Shown here: positions 11,441-26,000 of the stretch, piece after piece
How positions within the stretch are numbered: position 1 is the first letter of the stretch
Layout: each line of letters opens with the position of its first letter
Assembly: GCF_001039355.2 (NCBI RefSeq)
Contig: NW_019775511.1
Span: forward strand, 186,484 to 250,483
Origin: Lingula anatina
Taxonomy: Eukaryota; Brachiopoda; Lingulata; Lingulida; Lingulidae
Direction of reading: 5' to 3'
Length of the DNA stretch: 64,000 nt
Notes under the pieces: model-generated
The model's input: the letters and a program-made list of their open reading frames with translations, nothing else
Database searches by the model: none
Told to the model about the DNA's origin: nothing
Program-made: the position numbers and the translations under genes

Positions 11441-11726
11441 TGGGGAGTAAATTTTCTACAAAATATTTAATTTCTCTCTAACTCCTTTAAATCCAAAGCT
11501 GAGGTGTCACTCCATGTGTAACCAGGTATGTTACCTAATTACCACACAATTCTCGAAACAATTGATGCATGCAGTTGCATGTTCTGTGGTCAGAAATGTG
11601 AGGGGTGGTCTTTTCGGCAATTTCTGCCCTTGTATAAAAACGCACGGGTTTGGTCAATCTTTGGAGTGTGTTTAGAGAAGCAACAAAGGGATCGCTCTGA
11701 AACTTGACAGGTACCTTAGTGAAGAT

Positions 11727-12765
11727 ATGGTTCGACAGCTAAGCAACGCAGCTTACTATAGGATTCTTGCTCTCAGAGAAAATGGCTTGAAACGGACAGC
11801 CATTGCCAGGTAATTCAACATTTATCAGGAACCGTTTGTGAAGTCCTCCAAAGAAATGCTGCAACAGGGGAACCTACTCCAATACCTCGACCAGGGTATG
11901 CGTGTATCACACCAAGAAGACAGGATCGCCTTCTCCTTAGAGGACGCCATGCTGGTCGAACAAAGACAACCAGTGTCCTCAGAAAAGAGAGGCAGAATGT
12001 CATTCAAACGCCCGTTTCAAGGTCCCTCGTGAACAAGAGATTACTGCAAGCCGGTTATTTTGCACGAAGGCCAGTAGGGAAACCACTGTTAACCGCAGGT
12101 CATATACAGCGACGTCTGCAATGGGCTGGAGACCACGTGCGTTTGCAGCCAAAACACTGGAATCACGTTGTTTTCAGTGATGAGGCCAGATATTGATTTT
12201 TAGGGTTGATGGTCGAATCCGTGTCCACCAACATGTACGAGGGGCATAAATCGATGATTGGGTACTGCCTAGGGTGCAAGCAAGGGATGGTAACGTCTCT
12301 GTTTGGGGAGCATTTCATGTCGGTGCCCAGAACCAGTTGGTTTTTCTAGGAGGCAACCTCATCCAGGATTCCTACAGAGACATTCTACAGCAAACAATGC
12401 TTCGATTGGTAAGAGTCATCTTCAGGAACAACTTTGTGTACCAAGACGACTGCGCAACCCCACATCGAGGCCGCAGAATCACTGTTTTTCTTCAAAACCA
12501 ATGGGTTCAGCAACTGCCCTGGCCTGCAAACTCTCCAGATATGAACCCAATTGAAAATCTGTGGGCGGAAATAACTCACAGAATAAATAGCTATGGTCCT
12601 CGGCCAGTAAATAGTGATGAACTGCGACCAGCAAACATCACTGCGTGGAATGATATCTCCACCCAAACTATAAAAAAACGTGTCACAGGGTATGCCATGT
12701 TGGATGAGGGCGCTGCAAGCGGCTGCTGGAGGTCATACCCGCAATTACTGACTTTTCATGAATAA
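11727..12765 (+). pseudogene. Tc1-like transposase pseudogene (D..D-34/35-E)
   Basis: A Tc1-type transposase would bind the terminal repeats and cut and paste the element. The N-terminal start MVRQLSNAAYYRILALRENG and a helix-turn-helix-like segment (GLKRTAIAR) are readable from 11727. The frame then breaks near 11810 and again around 12190. The first catalytic Asp is in the FSDEARY segment at about 12170-12195, followed at once by a stop or shift. From 12274 to 12765 a 163-codon frame is intact and keeps YQDDCATPH (second Asp) and SPDMNPIENLW (Glu) with 34 or 35 residues between. At least two frameshifts plus stops make it non-functional. The DDE signature and context leave little doubt about the family. 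Confidence 0.9.
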
Positions 12766-13035
12766 CTGTAGTGAGTTCTTTGACTGTGTCACATATCACT
12801 GTCTGGAGGCTATCATTTTCTTTAATATCTTATCTTAAAGTTTATACTGACATCAAACTGTTGATATGGTTTTCTGGGGGTGTTCCTTTCTTTTGAATGG
12901 CATCTTATGTCAGATTTGATATTATTGACCAAAATATCTCACAACAGAAGACTGGATGTTATTATCACTCAGTGACATACCTTTTTAATGACTCAAGCCA
13001 AAAAAATTTTAATCAGCACTCAAAAATAACAATGA

Positions 13036-13067
13036 TAAAAAATATTCCATATTAAGTAGCAACCCTG
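13036..13067 (-). repeat. Right terminal inverted repeat of Tc1/mariner element
   Basis: About 30 bp ending AAGTAGCAACCCTG, directly followed by TA. Confidence 0.9.
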
Positions 13068-14385
13068 TAACTACATATATACTGTAAAGAGACCCTTTCT
13101 TTCCAAAACAAAGTGATTATTAATTTTACATAAATCTTATTTTACCACCTAAATTTATCACTATTATAAAATAGAAGTGAGGGTCAACACGTAAACAAAT
13201 TTGATGTAAACCACTGAATATTACGTAGAGACTTTTATTGGAAAAACTAAGTACCTGGCTAAATGATAACTTTATAAACCCTAAACCTCTGTAATTAGTT
13301 ATAAAGATTTAAAATAATAACTGTATAAACTGATCGTAAAAAAAATGTCACTGGGACACAGTGCGTATGAAATATCTGATTAAACTAACAGTGATGACAA
13401 GTGATACGTAATTCTGAATGACACAGTGATTTAATAGAGGCTACTTTATGTCATACCTAGGGGAGAAGTCATTAACTGGCAATCTTTGATGTCTTTAGAG
13501 TTGACTATGTACTTTTACACTGAGACTGAGAAGTGGGGTGAAAATTATATTTTGCTTACAACTATGTTTATGATTATATCAATGCGTAATAAATTCTAAT
13601 AATAACTAAAACTTTCTAGTTTTTCTCAGCATATACGTTTTGAACTCTGCATATTTCAGTTGAACATGTGTAATGTTTACCGGTGTTTAATCTCTATTAT
13701 GATAAAGACATATTTATTCTTTTATTTCTTTAAACTCTTTAAAGTGATCAAATTATCTCCTCCTAGGGCGGGTTGTGACTTCAGTGCGAACGTATTATAC
13801 GTCTGTATAATATTATTTGCAAAACACGATGGCCAAATTTGCCCATTGCAGTAGCTGAGACTATAGGCAGTCTAGCGCACCTTTTCATTTCGCGGAGCAC
13901 TTATAGCGCATTTGTGTAACATATTGCACGGGAGTGATTTTTATTTCATAAATTGATAATGTCATCAAATTTCCTTAGTATTTCCCCGTAGACCCGTTCC
14001 CCTTATTGCAGGTCACCGGAATCTTTCATCTTAATAGAAGAAGCAGAGTACTGCTGCAAGACAGGAGATGATTTTTCCGGTGACCGTTGACCCACAGGCT
14101 GGAGGTACCCTGCTCATGTTCAACGGCAGACACTGCTCGAAGAAAAAAAAAATGTGCAATCTACTTACGTCAAATCATTGCCTCAGGACCCGACCAATTG
14201 CCACCGTAATGTTTTAAATGGGGTAACGTTATGAAGTATCACATAAATAATTATATTATTTCTTGGAAAATAATATTTCCACAGATATTTTCTCCCAATT
14301 TCCTTGCTTTGCACATAAGAACAGGGAAAATAAGTAGGCAAAATTTATGACTTTTTACTGGTGCCCAAGTGTTATTTTTATTTAT

Positions 14386-14397
14386 CTTTTATTTATT

Positions 14398-14431
<34 letters not shown>

Positions 14432-14460
14432 GGGGGGGGGTGCTGGTAGATTTTTTTCAG

Positions 14461-14494
<34 letters not shown>
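14386..14494. repeat. Composite simple repeat: poly-T, poly-G, (GT)n
   Basis: About 31 T, 10 G, a short spacer, then about 16 GT dinucleotides. Confidence 0.95.
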
Positions 14495-14496
<2 letters not shown>

Positions 14497-14789
14497 GCAA
14501 CCGGCACTTATAAGTTGCATTGTATCCTCTTCCAAGATCACAGATTGATTTTTCACTAGATATTCGCAGATATGCCACTAGCTTTTTGGCACGTTTTTTG
14601 CATTGCACGCGTCACAATAAAAAAAGCACATAATTAATCTGCGGCACTGGTATATGATAAAATTTAAGTGGGTTACAGATCATACACAGCTATGTATCTT
14701 TGATATAAGAAACACAAACAGAGGCAGTAATTCGACTACCTCTCATTCCGACATTGTGTGTATCAAAATCATAACCGTGGTTCTATACT

Positions 14790-14851
14790 TCTACTATTAC
14801 TACTACTACTACTACTATTACTACTATTACTACAACTACTACTACTACTAA

Positions 14852-14893
<42 letters not shown>

Positions 14894-14905
14894 TGATGGT
14901 GATGA
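14790..14905. repeat. Trinucleotide repeat (ACT)n to (AAT)n to (ATG)n
   Basis: Imperfect ACT/ATT units shade into AAT units and then GATGATG. Open frames over it (poly-Leu, poly-Tyr) are artefacts. Confidence 0.95.
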
Positions 14906-17900
14906 GGATATTACATAAATACAATAATACTGATAACTCGACTTCTTTTGTAAAAGAAAAGAAAAAATGTCAGCGGAGCCCAGCGAAACATTTAAGCCGT
15001 TTTCTGTAAATCACTGAAAGTGGTATAATTTACACACAATAACTGTTTTAAATAAATACCAAACAAATTAATTAATTTATTCATTTACTTATTTATTTAT
15101 TTATGCATTCATTCATTCATTTATTTTCTCGATTCCTGCATCAATGTCACCCAATTCTATGTACTATGTGTAACAGGTACAGATGTTTAAATTGTAGCCG
15201 GATTCTATAAATAAACCACGGAATAAAATGCGCAACAACTCAAAACAAGCCAACACCGCCCACCGCCGCCTCGCTGTCCTATAAGCTAAAACACTTAAGT
15301 CGTCAAAAATTGCAACTAAAATCAATATTTCAGGTTTATTGATATAAATAACAATGGAAGGAATAACACGCAACGGACAGCGCTAGCTCGTAGCATGGCA
15401 CGCATAATGCTACCACTGATAATCGACCAGCAACTGCGACCTTTAAATAGCACGCGCGGGTCAAGTTCGGGTCATGACCTAGATAAATAACACCGGTCAC
15501 CGGGTTTCATTCTGCTATCGAGGGAGTGTGTGTGAGAGAGAGAGAGAAAGGGGGAGAGTGTGTGTGAGAGAGAGAAGAGTGGAAGTGTAGTTTTTTTCTC
15601 TGGAGGAACTGACGCCCCGGACTGCCGATGCCGATGTATGGCAGTTTTGGTTATTAATTATGAGATTTGATGGAGAGAGAATTCATCAAGCTGTCATTGA
15701 GTTTTAATCGAAATGTTTGACTCTGAGATACAGCTCTCTAAAGCGAGAGGCGGAGTTGATTCATTCCTATCATGCAATCTGCAAAATCATCTCGATAGAA
15801 GAAAAAAGGGTGATAGACGAGTTCTCATTTAGAACGATATACGTGTTAATTAACAATGGATTTATTTACTCAGCTTAACGGATGGAGAAACAAGGTGAAA
15901 ATCCGTCTACATTTCTCAAACTAATGAGAGCGTAGGCAGCGGTAGCGCCATGGAAAATATCAGTCGCGTCCATTAACGTCGCTCCAAGAAGACGGTGGGA
16001 TTTTATCATTATGAAACATCGGGCGACCTTAAAGTGTTGCCACATCAACTGATACCGCTCCACGTGCATCCCGACACCATGGCTGAAAACATATAGGTTA
16101 AGTCACTATAGCTAGATGGCACTTAGGAGATGACCATATACCAGTAAGCGTTTCAAACACCGAGCCTGTTTAAGCGCGTGACAAATGTGTCTCTGAAACC
16201 AACATGGTCAATGTAAGTTCAAGCTTCGGTAAATGACCGAGAGCAAAAAATATATAGAGATGTTTATACGGCTGTGGCGGATCGTCGAAATCCGAAGCCC
16301 TCAGCCATACGCGGTGACCTCAAACTATGCAATGTGGTGTCACTTCCGGTATACTTACTACGTCGGTGTACGGGAGATATATGTGAAAACGTAGCCACCG
16401 TGTCCGCCTCACCCGAGACATCCTCGAATTCAATCCTGCTAGAAGACTCAAATGTTCACTCGATGACACCCTAGGAACCTTCGAAAGCCGTGAGATCATG
16501 CAAGGATCACGTTGTGACATATTCCAATATAAGACTAAGGTGAGTTCTACTTTAAGGTACATGTGTATTTTTTTACATTTAACCATGAAAGGCCAAGCCT
16601 TACAGGCTGTATGTTGACCTGTACTTTAGTATAGGTGAATATACATGCAGAAGCCGGTCGTGGAAACTGCCGCTTTAAAATGTATATAGACCTATCTCTT
16701 TAACTGAACGCCCGTTTTTAAGCTAAAACACAAGGCCAAATGCTATAAATACGGTCAATCGATCACATCATTGAACACTCTCCAGATTTAAACAACGATT
16801 CTTGGAACAGTGCAAATAGGCACGTACTTAAGAAATTGATATTTATATTTTAAAAAAATAAGCCCAGGATTAAGGGAATACTATTGATACTTTAAAAATA
16901 CCTTTGATCTATTTTTAAATGATTAAAATGTTTATCACACGAGTGTGCCAAATTGTTGAATTCAATTCTAGGATATACGTTGGCCATAAAAAAAGCATAA
17001 TTCCATCGCTGTGCTGTGATGACTGTTATTGGGTCCTCAAATATGAAATGAAGACCGTTATTTTTTTCTTTTCAATCATATTGTAAAATTGTCTATCCTT
17101 TAGATCTGCGACATACAGAGGATATTTCCTTAAAATTTAAGCGTTTTTGCCTTTTTTTTTTTTTTCAATCATGGCCTCCAAACTAACCAAAGTACTGGAA
17201 TCTTTAAATTGTGGAGGTGTGAGTCATTTGGGCTCGGTGTTTACATTTAATATTGGTTTTGTTGAAGCTGAGACCTATTGTAAGATTAATTACTTCCGTG
17301 TTTAAGTGCAGGACCGTTTCCTTTTTCTCTGTGAAATAAAGAACTGCGGTAGATCTGTTCACGCAAAAATTTTGAAATACAAAATATGTTTTATAGGCGA
17401 ATGAAAAACCCACACTCAGTGTAAAGATATGCTCTTTCTCTATGCAAACCGAATAATACATGATAATTTAAATATGTATACAAAATTTTGACATGATAGG
17501 TACGAAAACACAAAAAGAAAAAATAATAATTGATTAAGTAAAATCACACAAAATGTCAGATATTTACATAAAGTTGAGACAACATATATGAAGGAGCATC
17601 GTACACCAAGTCACATTATACATTAAATATTATACATTACAGAATTTTTATTTTCCTGGATTTAAAAGTTATACAGCGACATTTTGGAAAATACTGGCAG
17701 ATCACATGTAGAAAAATTACGGGTGACTTTAACATTTGAAATACTGGGACTTTTTCACCATATAATCAATTTCTGATTAACCTGATAAAAGTGGAATATA
17801 TTTGGATTCAGAGCATTCTTTAATTTTATTCTTTTTTTTTTCACAAGCTTATTCAGACTATAACAATTTATGTCCGCAACTCCTTTTCAATAAGAAAACC

Positions 17901-20900
17901 AATAGCAAATAAATTCACAAGCAGAATAACTACGATTTTGTCCTTGGAATGCGGGTATTTTTGCACTGCGATATTAAACCAAAATAAAACTCAATTTTTT
18001 TCATTCCTCATTCCCAAATGTGAAATATAAAATCACATAAAGATTATTACATATTCATGTATTCAACACAAAAAATGATTTATTCCAACTAAACGTTTAC
18101 CACAAGACCATCTCAAAAGTGCAAAAATCGACCAAATGTGTACTGTTTCTTTGTTCTTATTAAAGAGCTGCGTTTAATATAGAATCACTGATATGTGGCC
18201 TGACCGCTGTGTCCTTAAATGCTCCGGCGAACTTCGTATGACCCCGCAACGAACGAGGTGTCTCAAAAGTTCGCACACAACGCAATTGGAGTCCGTTATC
18301 GATTTTTATTGTCTTTGACTGTCCGGCCGAGATTGATTTAAACCGTGAAAAGCGTTGTCACTGGGTAGACCCAGAGGTCAGCTGCGATAGTAAAGTATGC
18401 GTAGATGAATTGAACATGGTCAATGCGCGATGTCCGCTGTTTTCTGTAGACGATCTCGCTGTTTCTGCAACGCGAGAATTTCAAAAGGCAGAAACTGAGA
18501 TGTTTTTCTTCACCAGTACTCCCGGATCAAATTTGTCATTAAAGTAATTGTGTACCTTAAAGCGTTCCTTACAAGATAAATGGGTGTTAAGTGTTGTTTC
18601 ACCTCGCTCTGTTAATATCACAGAAAGCAAAGAAGTTACTCGCCGTGGTACGGTTTGAATAAAAATAAATCTTAAATGACACTGCGCCCAATAAACTAAG
18701 ACTTGAATTTTCCACTAGGTCGCCCTTTAATATGATATGAAAATATGTCACGTTTATGCTTAATGTTTAACTGTCCAACATTTATACATAAAATAAACTT
18801 TTCAGTCATATTGCTGCGGGTCATGTGTAAGATAAGTGTGTACACTTTACATGTTTTACCCCCATTTAATAAAGTTTATTATTATTATCATTATTATTAT
18901 TATTCATATAATAACAGACATTGTCTATGAGTTTCCTTTCGTGTCTTCCGCCGCTTAAAAATAATCACGTTACCTGCTTTAAAGTTTTTAACACCCCTTC
19001 TGAAAAGAAAAAAAGCAGAGTTTTCCTTGATTTAAAAACAAATCTTTGAATTAAGCTTGATAGACACTATCCGATGAAGCAGTGAAGTTTCTTTAATCCA
19101 TATACCAATATAAAATTTATGAAAAGTAGAATATGAGTAACAAGATCAGAATATTGATTTGTATGCGATTTCTCATGCATATTTGAGTAAATTCTACTTA
19201 CATGCCTTAGACAAAGCCTGTGAAAATATTACGAAAAATTTCTCTTCGCATGCAAACCCCAATGTGTGTCTACTAAAAAGTGAAATAAGATAGAGTTTGG
19301 TGGCGAAAAAGATTAAAAGCATCAATCTTTCGGGCAGGTATTTCATTTTTGGTGCGCACGGAGAAACACGGAAAAACACGAAGCCTCCTATCACTTCATC
19401 ATTCATTTCATAACACCTAAGGGAAATTTCTCTGACCTGCCCAAACATTAAACGGCCGTTAAATTGCCATCAAACGGTCATTATCAGTAAAGACCTCTGC
19501 TTCACCTGTTTTCATTGAATCTGTTTCTAAAGGTCAAATGTAGATATCAAATAAGTAACTGTTATATATTTCGATTTTAATACTTGGAATTATTTCTAAA
19601 ATATAGGCTAAGGAATATATAAGTGAGAATTGATAGTTTGATTGATGTGCTAATAAAATAATTTTATAAGTTAATGGAAATGGGCAAACGCATGAAATAA
19701 TGTATATAAACAAAGAAAGGTAAATATGATAAATGTATACATATATAGCGACAGACAGATAAGTAAAATTAATGATTATCCAAAACGCTGTAATGGAACT
19801 GCAATACACGCGTGTATTGAACAAATGCACCGGCCTCTCGCTTGGCCAATTATTGAAAAAAAATTGTTCTTCCCCACTTTCCAACGATCTATCACCAGAA
19901 ACTGCCAAACAGTTAATTACTTTACAATATGACCGATGATACGAAAGTGAAGGCAGAGTCATCCGCAGAACCATCCATAAACGCTTAAAACAACAACAGA
20001 AGGACAAAAAGATTCATTGTCAAGCTTTATGTCCATACATTAAATTTGACACTGATTGCTCTGCGCACAACGTCTCATTAATGTTGTCATTGGCGATGAC
20101 AAGCTAGGGTCAAATTAATCCTCAAATTATTCCATGTTGAGCATTATTCAGATATAAGCGTTTCTTTGAGATTTACTTTAAGGGATGACAGTTTTGAGGT
20201 TATATCAAAAGAACTAAAAGTTATCTCTGATGAACTCAGTAAACAAATTCGATAGAGGGCTCGTAGAAAATTGTGATTGGACGCAAATACATGAAAATGT
20301 ATCAACGTTTCGTATGGCGAGGCGATCGAAAAATGTCATCATACTTGTATTTGTTAATTTGTATGTCGACACAAAAACGTGCTTCCTTTCATAGAATTAG
20401 AAATTATTATGTTATTTACAAATGAAAGCAAAAAAAAATGTTTTCTGCGTATGTGTAGAGTATTTACGGTATTGCAGCAGCCATTACATGGTCAAGACTA
20501 ATAGTGTCAGATAACGGTGGATAATGGAAATGTCTTTTTCATCCAATGAAGCAAATGTTGGTTATCGCCTGTCATTATATAGAATAATTCATTATTGAAA
20601 AAAAAAACTATATATGCATAAATACCCGGTGTTGAGAGAGATCAAAATTAGGTCTTATAAATTACGAGGTGGAAACAATAATCTTGTCTTTCAACCCATG
20701 AAAAACAAAAAGAAAAAGAAAAAAAAGAAAGAAAAAAGGTGGAAAAGGGTTATTCTGCAATTGCTCAGAACTATTACGGCTCTGTTCCAGTTACCGAAAG
20801 GTCAAAAGGATGAGTAATCCACGTGACCTTGTAACACCTTCGCGGAAGAATAACGGTCGTCTGCGCTAACAATGCAGCGACGCAGTTTATAATTTCATGC

Positions 20901-22460
20901 GAGTATTTTTTTAAGAATAAAGAACAAAATAATAAGTATGTCAGAAAACAAGAGTATTTTATTGTAAGTTTACAGATTATTTATTTATTTCAATTATTTA
21001 TTTATTTATTCATTAATTTGATTTATTTATTTACTGTTTGAATATTAGTTATTAGTTCATTTCTCTTACCCTCCCTGTACGGTTTTCAAAAAAAGCAACA
21101 TTTATTTATTATTATATTTTAATTTCGTAGAAAAGACTATCAAAATCTAATTTCATGGGAAATGTTTTTGACATTTATGATACGAAATGACCTTTATTAT
21201 TTTATCCTCAATACCTTCATGCAGTAAAACTCGAAGTTTTGATGTTGAGGCTATTATTATTTAATTAAAAGGAATTTCATATTTAACATATGAATTAATA
21301 TTTAACGAACAAAACCGTCCAATTTTTTTCAAAATATGTATGAAGTTCTTTGACAGCTTTTTAAACTTTATTTAGAAAACAAGAAAAAAAACACGTTTAA
21401 GGCGGTTTAATAAAAAATATGAGAGCTTTTTTTTTTACATATTTACATTTGGACATCTAAGCAGTTATTGTATATTTGGGATCACGGTTTCTCTGTCAAC
21501 TGTTTGATTTAATCATATGTAATTTCTTAAAATAGGCTTTAATTATAGCATGTTTACTTTTACTGTGTGTTTTGCAGTGACGGGTTTCATTGAGGGATCG
21601 AAAGCGGTTTTTGTGTCTTTCTCTCTTTTTTCTCCGCTTTGTCGGGTACATCGATTCAAATTTCGGTCGATTGTGCCTCTGCTCTTGTTTATCAACATCG
21701 TAAACTCGGCTTTGACCTTTCCGTATCCCATTGGAATGTGATACGCCGCCCTCCCACCTGCTAATGGATTAGCCAATCATAAGGCTTGTCTCATGTTGAC
21801 GTTGCACCGAAATGCACTTTCTACACTGGTATCAAAACCGACCTTCCCGCCTAGCCTCTTCATCTTGCTATTTCATTTTTTAAAATAAGTCAGATTGTAG
21901 TTATATGTAATGACTAGAGAATCAGAGAGCACAAACGTCCGCCAAGCGATGGATAATTACTTATAGGCCTAAGTTACCAGTAATCAATCGTTAATATATG
22001 GATCGCCACCAAGATTGATAAATTTTAACTCATCCATATCTGGTCTATCTATCTCTAATTANCAATGAGTAAAAAAATAAATATAATATATTTACTTGGA
22101 AAGCACAAAATGAAAGAAACTTAATTAAAAAGAGTGGTACTGTATTTTAAAACAAGTCGGGATACTTTGGGTCACACAAAACGACGAAGCAACGTTGACA
22201 TAGGGATTTTTGGTAAAAGTATAGGAAACGCCATCAAACGCCTTTAAAATGGCGACATTTTAGCCAATTAATCACCGAATCTACTTTTAAGGTCACTATC
22301 ACGCTAAGAGAAAGGAATGATACATGTAAATTATTTTGTGCGTGTCCAGATGTGAACCACATTTCCCTTGTTAAATCATCTCTGTATGAAATATCAGAAC
22401 ATAAATGTACTTAACTCCCGGGGCGTGGTTCCACCAAATAACTTGAGACATAAATTGGTC

Positions 22461-22836
22461 TTAAAGGGATAATAACTCTTCGTATGAGATCTATATTTCA
22501 CAATAAAAACACTGTAAACAATTCATAGAAATATAATATATTTTGTTTTACCACAAAAACAGCAGTTATAGCTGTTATTCTGATATCTGAGCTTGTCAGT
22601 ACGACGCGACCTCCATAGATGGCTATACCCTGTAATAATCTCTTAATAGATTTTTGTAATAATGAAGTATCAGAGAGTACAAGCGAGAGATTATTACAAA
22701 AAAAACTTAAGAAAAAAAGGGACTATAACTTTGAATGTAGAAATGGATTCATTTGCCATTGGTAAGTATTGGGAAATTGTTGTTTACTCCAAGAAAATTC
22801 AATTTTGGCCAAAACGAACAGTTATTATCCCTTTAA
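22461..22836. mobile_element. TTAA-flanked MITE with about 20 bp terminal inverted repeats
   Basis: The left end TTAAAGGGATAATAACTCTT matches the reverse complement of the right end (AACAGTTATTATCCCTTTAA) with one mismatch. TTAA at both ends fits a TTAA target-site duplication of the kind made by piggyBac-like transposases. The element is 376 bp and carries no coding potential. A second copy lies at 48285-48583. Diverged relatives lie inside introns of the EGF-like genes (50390-50690 and 62368-62740), sharing the taagcatggg and tccccaggaaatc segments. Confidence 0.85.
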
Positions 22837-25800
22837 CTTTTAGACCTGAGCTCCGGTTTACTTCAGTTAGGGGTTAAGTGTTCCATACCCCCTACTAAAA
22901 CAGAGTAATTGCTGTTCTGGAACACAGGCCTTTCCTTTCTAATCATTAAACTTGTCCAATTTCCATTCAGCATGACGCCAATATTGCAATGTTTGACTAT
23001 TGGATTTATTAATATAGTGATAAATTTTTATACATTGATTAAATTGCATTTTATAACAAGGGTTTACCATGTCGATTTTGATGGCTGCGTTGTAAGCGAG
23101 TGGCATAAAATAGTGTTTCCGTTTCACATCTGGACACGCACAAAATAATTTACATGTATCATTTCCGTTTCCGAACTAGCTCAGAAAACATCCGTAAGTA
23201 CTAGTGTTACATTTTCGTATTAAAGCAATATTTTGTACTTTAAAGAATAAAAAAATCCTCATTGGGTTGGTTGTCTTAAATGATTATATTGATGAAGTGA
23301 AGTAAGCCAGGGTTTGATTATATTAAACTGAATAAAAATAATATAAACTAAGTTAAATCGATAACAGAACAGAACTTCACAAAAAATGAAGCAAGCACAA
23401 AAAAGGAAAAATGTAAAAACAAACAATGAAATAACTTTCTGAAATATTCAACGAGGAAAGTCAAGCCTCGCGTAGATTATGGTAGGTCAAAAAATTCAAG
23501 TTGAACAGACAAGCATGTTTTAATCAATTTGAATCAAAATCGTATGTGCTGCCAATACGTACTGCACCCTGGATTGCGAGAGAATTTAATCTTAGTCCGC
23601 CTTTGCGTTTTTACCAATTAATTACTAATATATTTAACTATTTATTTGATTTTAGAATTATTTTATTGGCTCATTTTCATTCCTTTTTATCTCATGTTCT
23701 GGCCTATCATTAATTAATTAATTTATTTATTTATTTATTTTTTACTTTTCTGGCAATGCAAGTTATAATAGTTTATTTGCAAAATAAATAGGTAGTTATT
23801 GTTTCAATTAGGGATAGTTATTTATCACGGACCAGTCGATAATTAAGCTTTAAATTTGAATTCAGTAGATTACATTATTTATGAATTTCTAGGGAGTAGA
23901 ATTTTAACTAGGCCAATAACCCTCCGATCAACAAACCTTAGTGCATAGTTTCAGAATTTAAAAAAAAATATTTCAAAATCTGATTTGCAAACAGGTGTGA
24001 CTCACGCTTAAGTAGTCGACGCTGATTGCGAACGCATGTGAAAAAAGTTGCAGATTCTGTGTCCCAATTAAGGACAACACCATCGCCTAATTTCCCGCCA
24101 GACGCCGCGTAAGAACCTCCAAAATGGACCCACGTGCACATACACCCTACCTCTGTTTGCACAACCGCGTCACGCTTCTTTAGTTAACCTTAAATGACCG
24201 CATTTTTCTTGCAATAATTAAGTCGATAAAGTGTTGGACGCCGGTTATCAAGTGCAGTGTTCGGTCGTGCCACTGGGCGCTTCTAAACTCGGCTCGGAAT
24301 GGACCGTTGCCATCGATCAAAATGACACAGCATTGGGATCAGTACTTCTAATTTTACTGATCCTGCAGGAGTCTATTGTAAAAAACCTACCTCACTTTAT
24401 AAAACAACAAGTTAAAATTTAATTGCTCAAAGAGGCTTGTTTTCAAATCACAATGTTTACAAGTGTGAGCCATCTGTGGCGATCTGTTGAAGCATTGTTG
24501 TGTGAACTCTCTATGTGAACGCCTCGAGGCGCGGCAGCCAAGGTGTTTTGTGCTTTAAGTTTCACATGTTTTTTGTTAGCCGAAGGGCAGTTATTTTCCA
24601 CGCTGGCTAAAACCATTTCGCTTTTGTAGATTTAACACGCATTATTTTCCTATAAATGATATATGTTTTACTCTCTCTGTAAGTCGGACACTTTAATAAG
24701 TAATATTTGTTTGAGTTACGCGTAGATTCGAAATGGGAAGTGTTCGTAAAGTTTCTGCAAATGCCCCCCCCCCCCCCCACATCCTCAAAAATAGTTTTAA
24801 CCTTTTCTTAAGAGCTCTTTGGGGCAATCTCTTATTCCTGTTATAAGTTGACGAGTTGTATAATTGTATGGGGATGTGTTTTCTACTTTCATCTCATGGA
24901 ATATAGTATGTTAGAAAAAGTCCATTGGAGATTCTATTTGGGCGGCAAATTTTAAAAAATCTATACAATCTGATAAACAAATAATTATTGCAATAGAGTT
25001 GTCACGCAATCTATAAATGTCTGTAATATTTACAATTTAAAAGGAGCCACTTTATCTACTCTTTTCTTGATACGTTACTGGTAAGCGCGACAGAGATTTC
25101 CTTTTGAATATTGTTTTGGCGGGACTCGCTTGGTCTCCATCTTGAGGAGGAAAAATATGTCAGTGACGTTTTCCACTGTATGTTGTAGGTCTCACCGTGT
25201 AAGACCCTTTTCTCATAGATACCATCGGCCTAATACTACCAAGTGAAGATCATCTAGAATTATTACATAGTAACTTATATCAAAATGTCAGAAATGCTAT
25301 TGTAGAGTTTTGATACTTATACAACTCTTAGGAATTTCTATTTTTCTGTTTTGCTTTTGTTTTCGGTTTCGATTTAGCCTTACTAGGTTGTTCCACGAAA
25401 AAGTGAACATTTTAGTCAGGTCACTAATGCAGATATTTTGTGTACTGTTTCCGTAACTGTACAACGTCACGTTTTAATTACTGTTGCTTTCTTTCTATAT
25501 TGGTGGGTTCCATAATATAGAGCAGAGAAAATAAGGACAAGTCATACTTCTGTAGTATTACACAAACGTACGTCCCTAATGTAACTCGGATGTTCACTTT
25601 TTTGTGGAATTACACAATTGACAATTAAACCTTTCATACGTTCATGTACGCAAATGCATTGACACCTCTAATGTGTTTGTTTACTATTCCGTTTTCGAAG
25701 AAACCGATGTTGATTTTTTTTTCTGCAGTGGGAGCGAGAAACTCGTAAATAAAAGACAGATAACGCTTCTTGTTCACATTCTATGAAATAGAGTTAGAGT

Positions 25801-26000
25801 GTTACAAGACATTTCATCATTTTAACGACGAAACTGTTGGTGCGTTCAGTTTTTCCATCCGATTACTTTCCCCTTGAAAAAAAACAAGAGCATTTTACAG
25901 ATATAACAATAAAAGTAAAATAACCGTCTTCCTTTTGCTTTCACAGTGCACGTTCAAACAGTGAGGCAGCATACACACAAACTGAAATACCACTTCCAAC

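Larger units (their letters stand above)
11408..13067 (+). mobile_element. Tc1/mariner DNA transposon, full length, inactive
   Basis: The ends are inverted repeats: CAGGGTTACCACTTAATATG at the left and the reverse complement of a CAGGGTTGCTACTTAATATG copy at the right, continuing about 10 further bases. Both ends abut TA (11406-11407 and 13068-13069), the standard Tc1/mariner target-site duplication. The 1660 bp length is normal for the superfamily. The internal transposase is broken, so the copy cannot move by itself. The two terminal repeats differ at only a few bases, so the insertion is not very ancient. Confidence 0.92.
13068..22460. other. Long intergenic stretch, microsatellite-rich, no gene recognised
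   Basis: I see no exon chain with a recognisable domain. Simple repeats occur at 14386-14494 (T, G, GT), 14790-14905 (ACT/AAT), 15062-15124 (ATTT), 15523-15575 (GA) and 18878-18904 (ATT). A slightly GC-richer patch at 16250-16545 ends in a plausible donor (aagactaag followed by gtgagt), but its open frames match nothing I know. Confidence 0.5.

Noticed and set aside
19534-20007. 157-codon hydrophobic minus-strand frame
   Set aside because: AT-rich sequence translating to Ile/Tyr/Leu runs; no ATG at its start and no domain.
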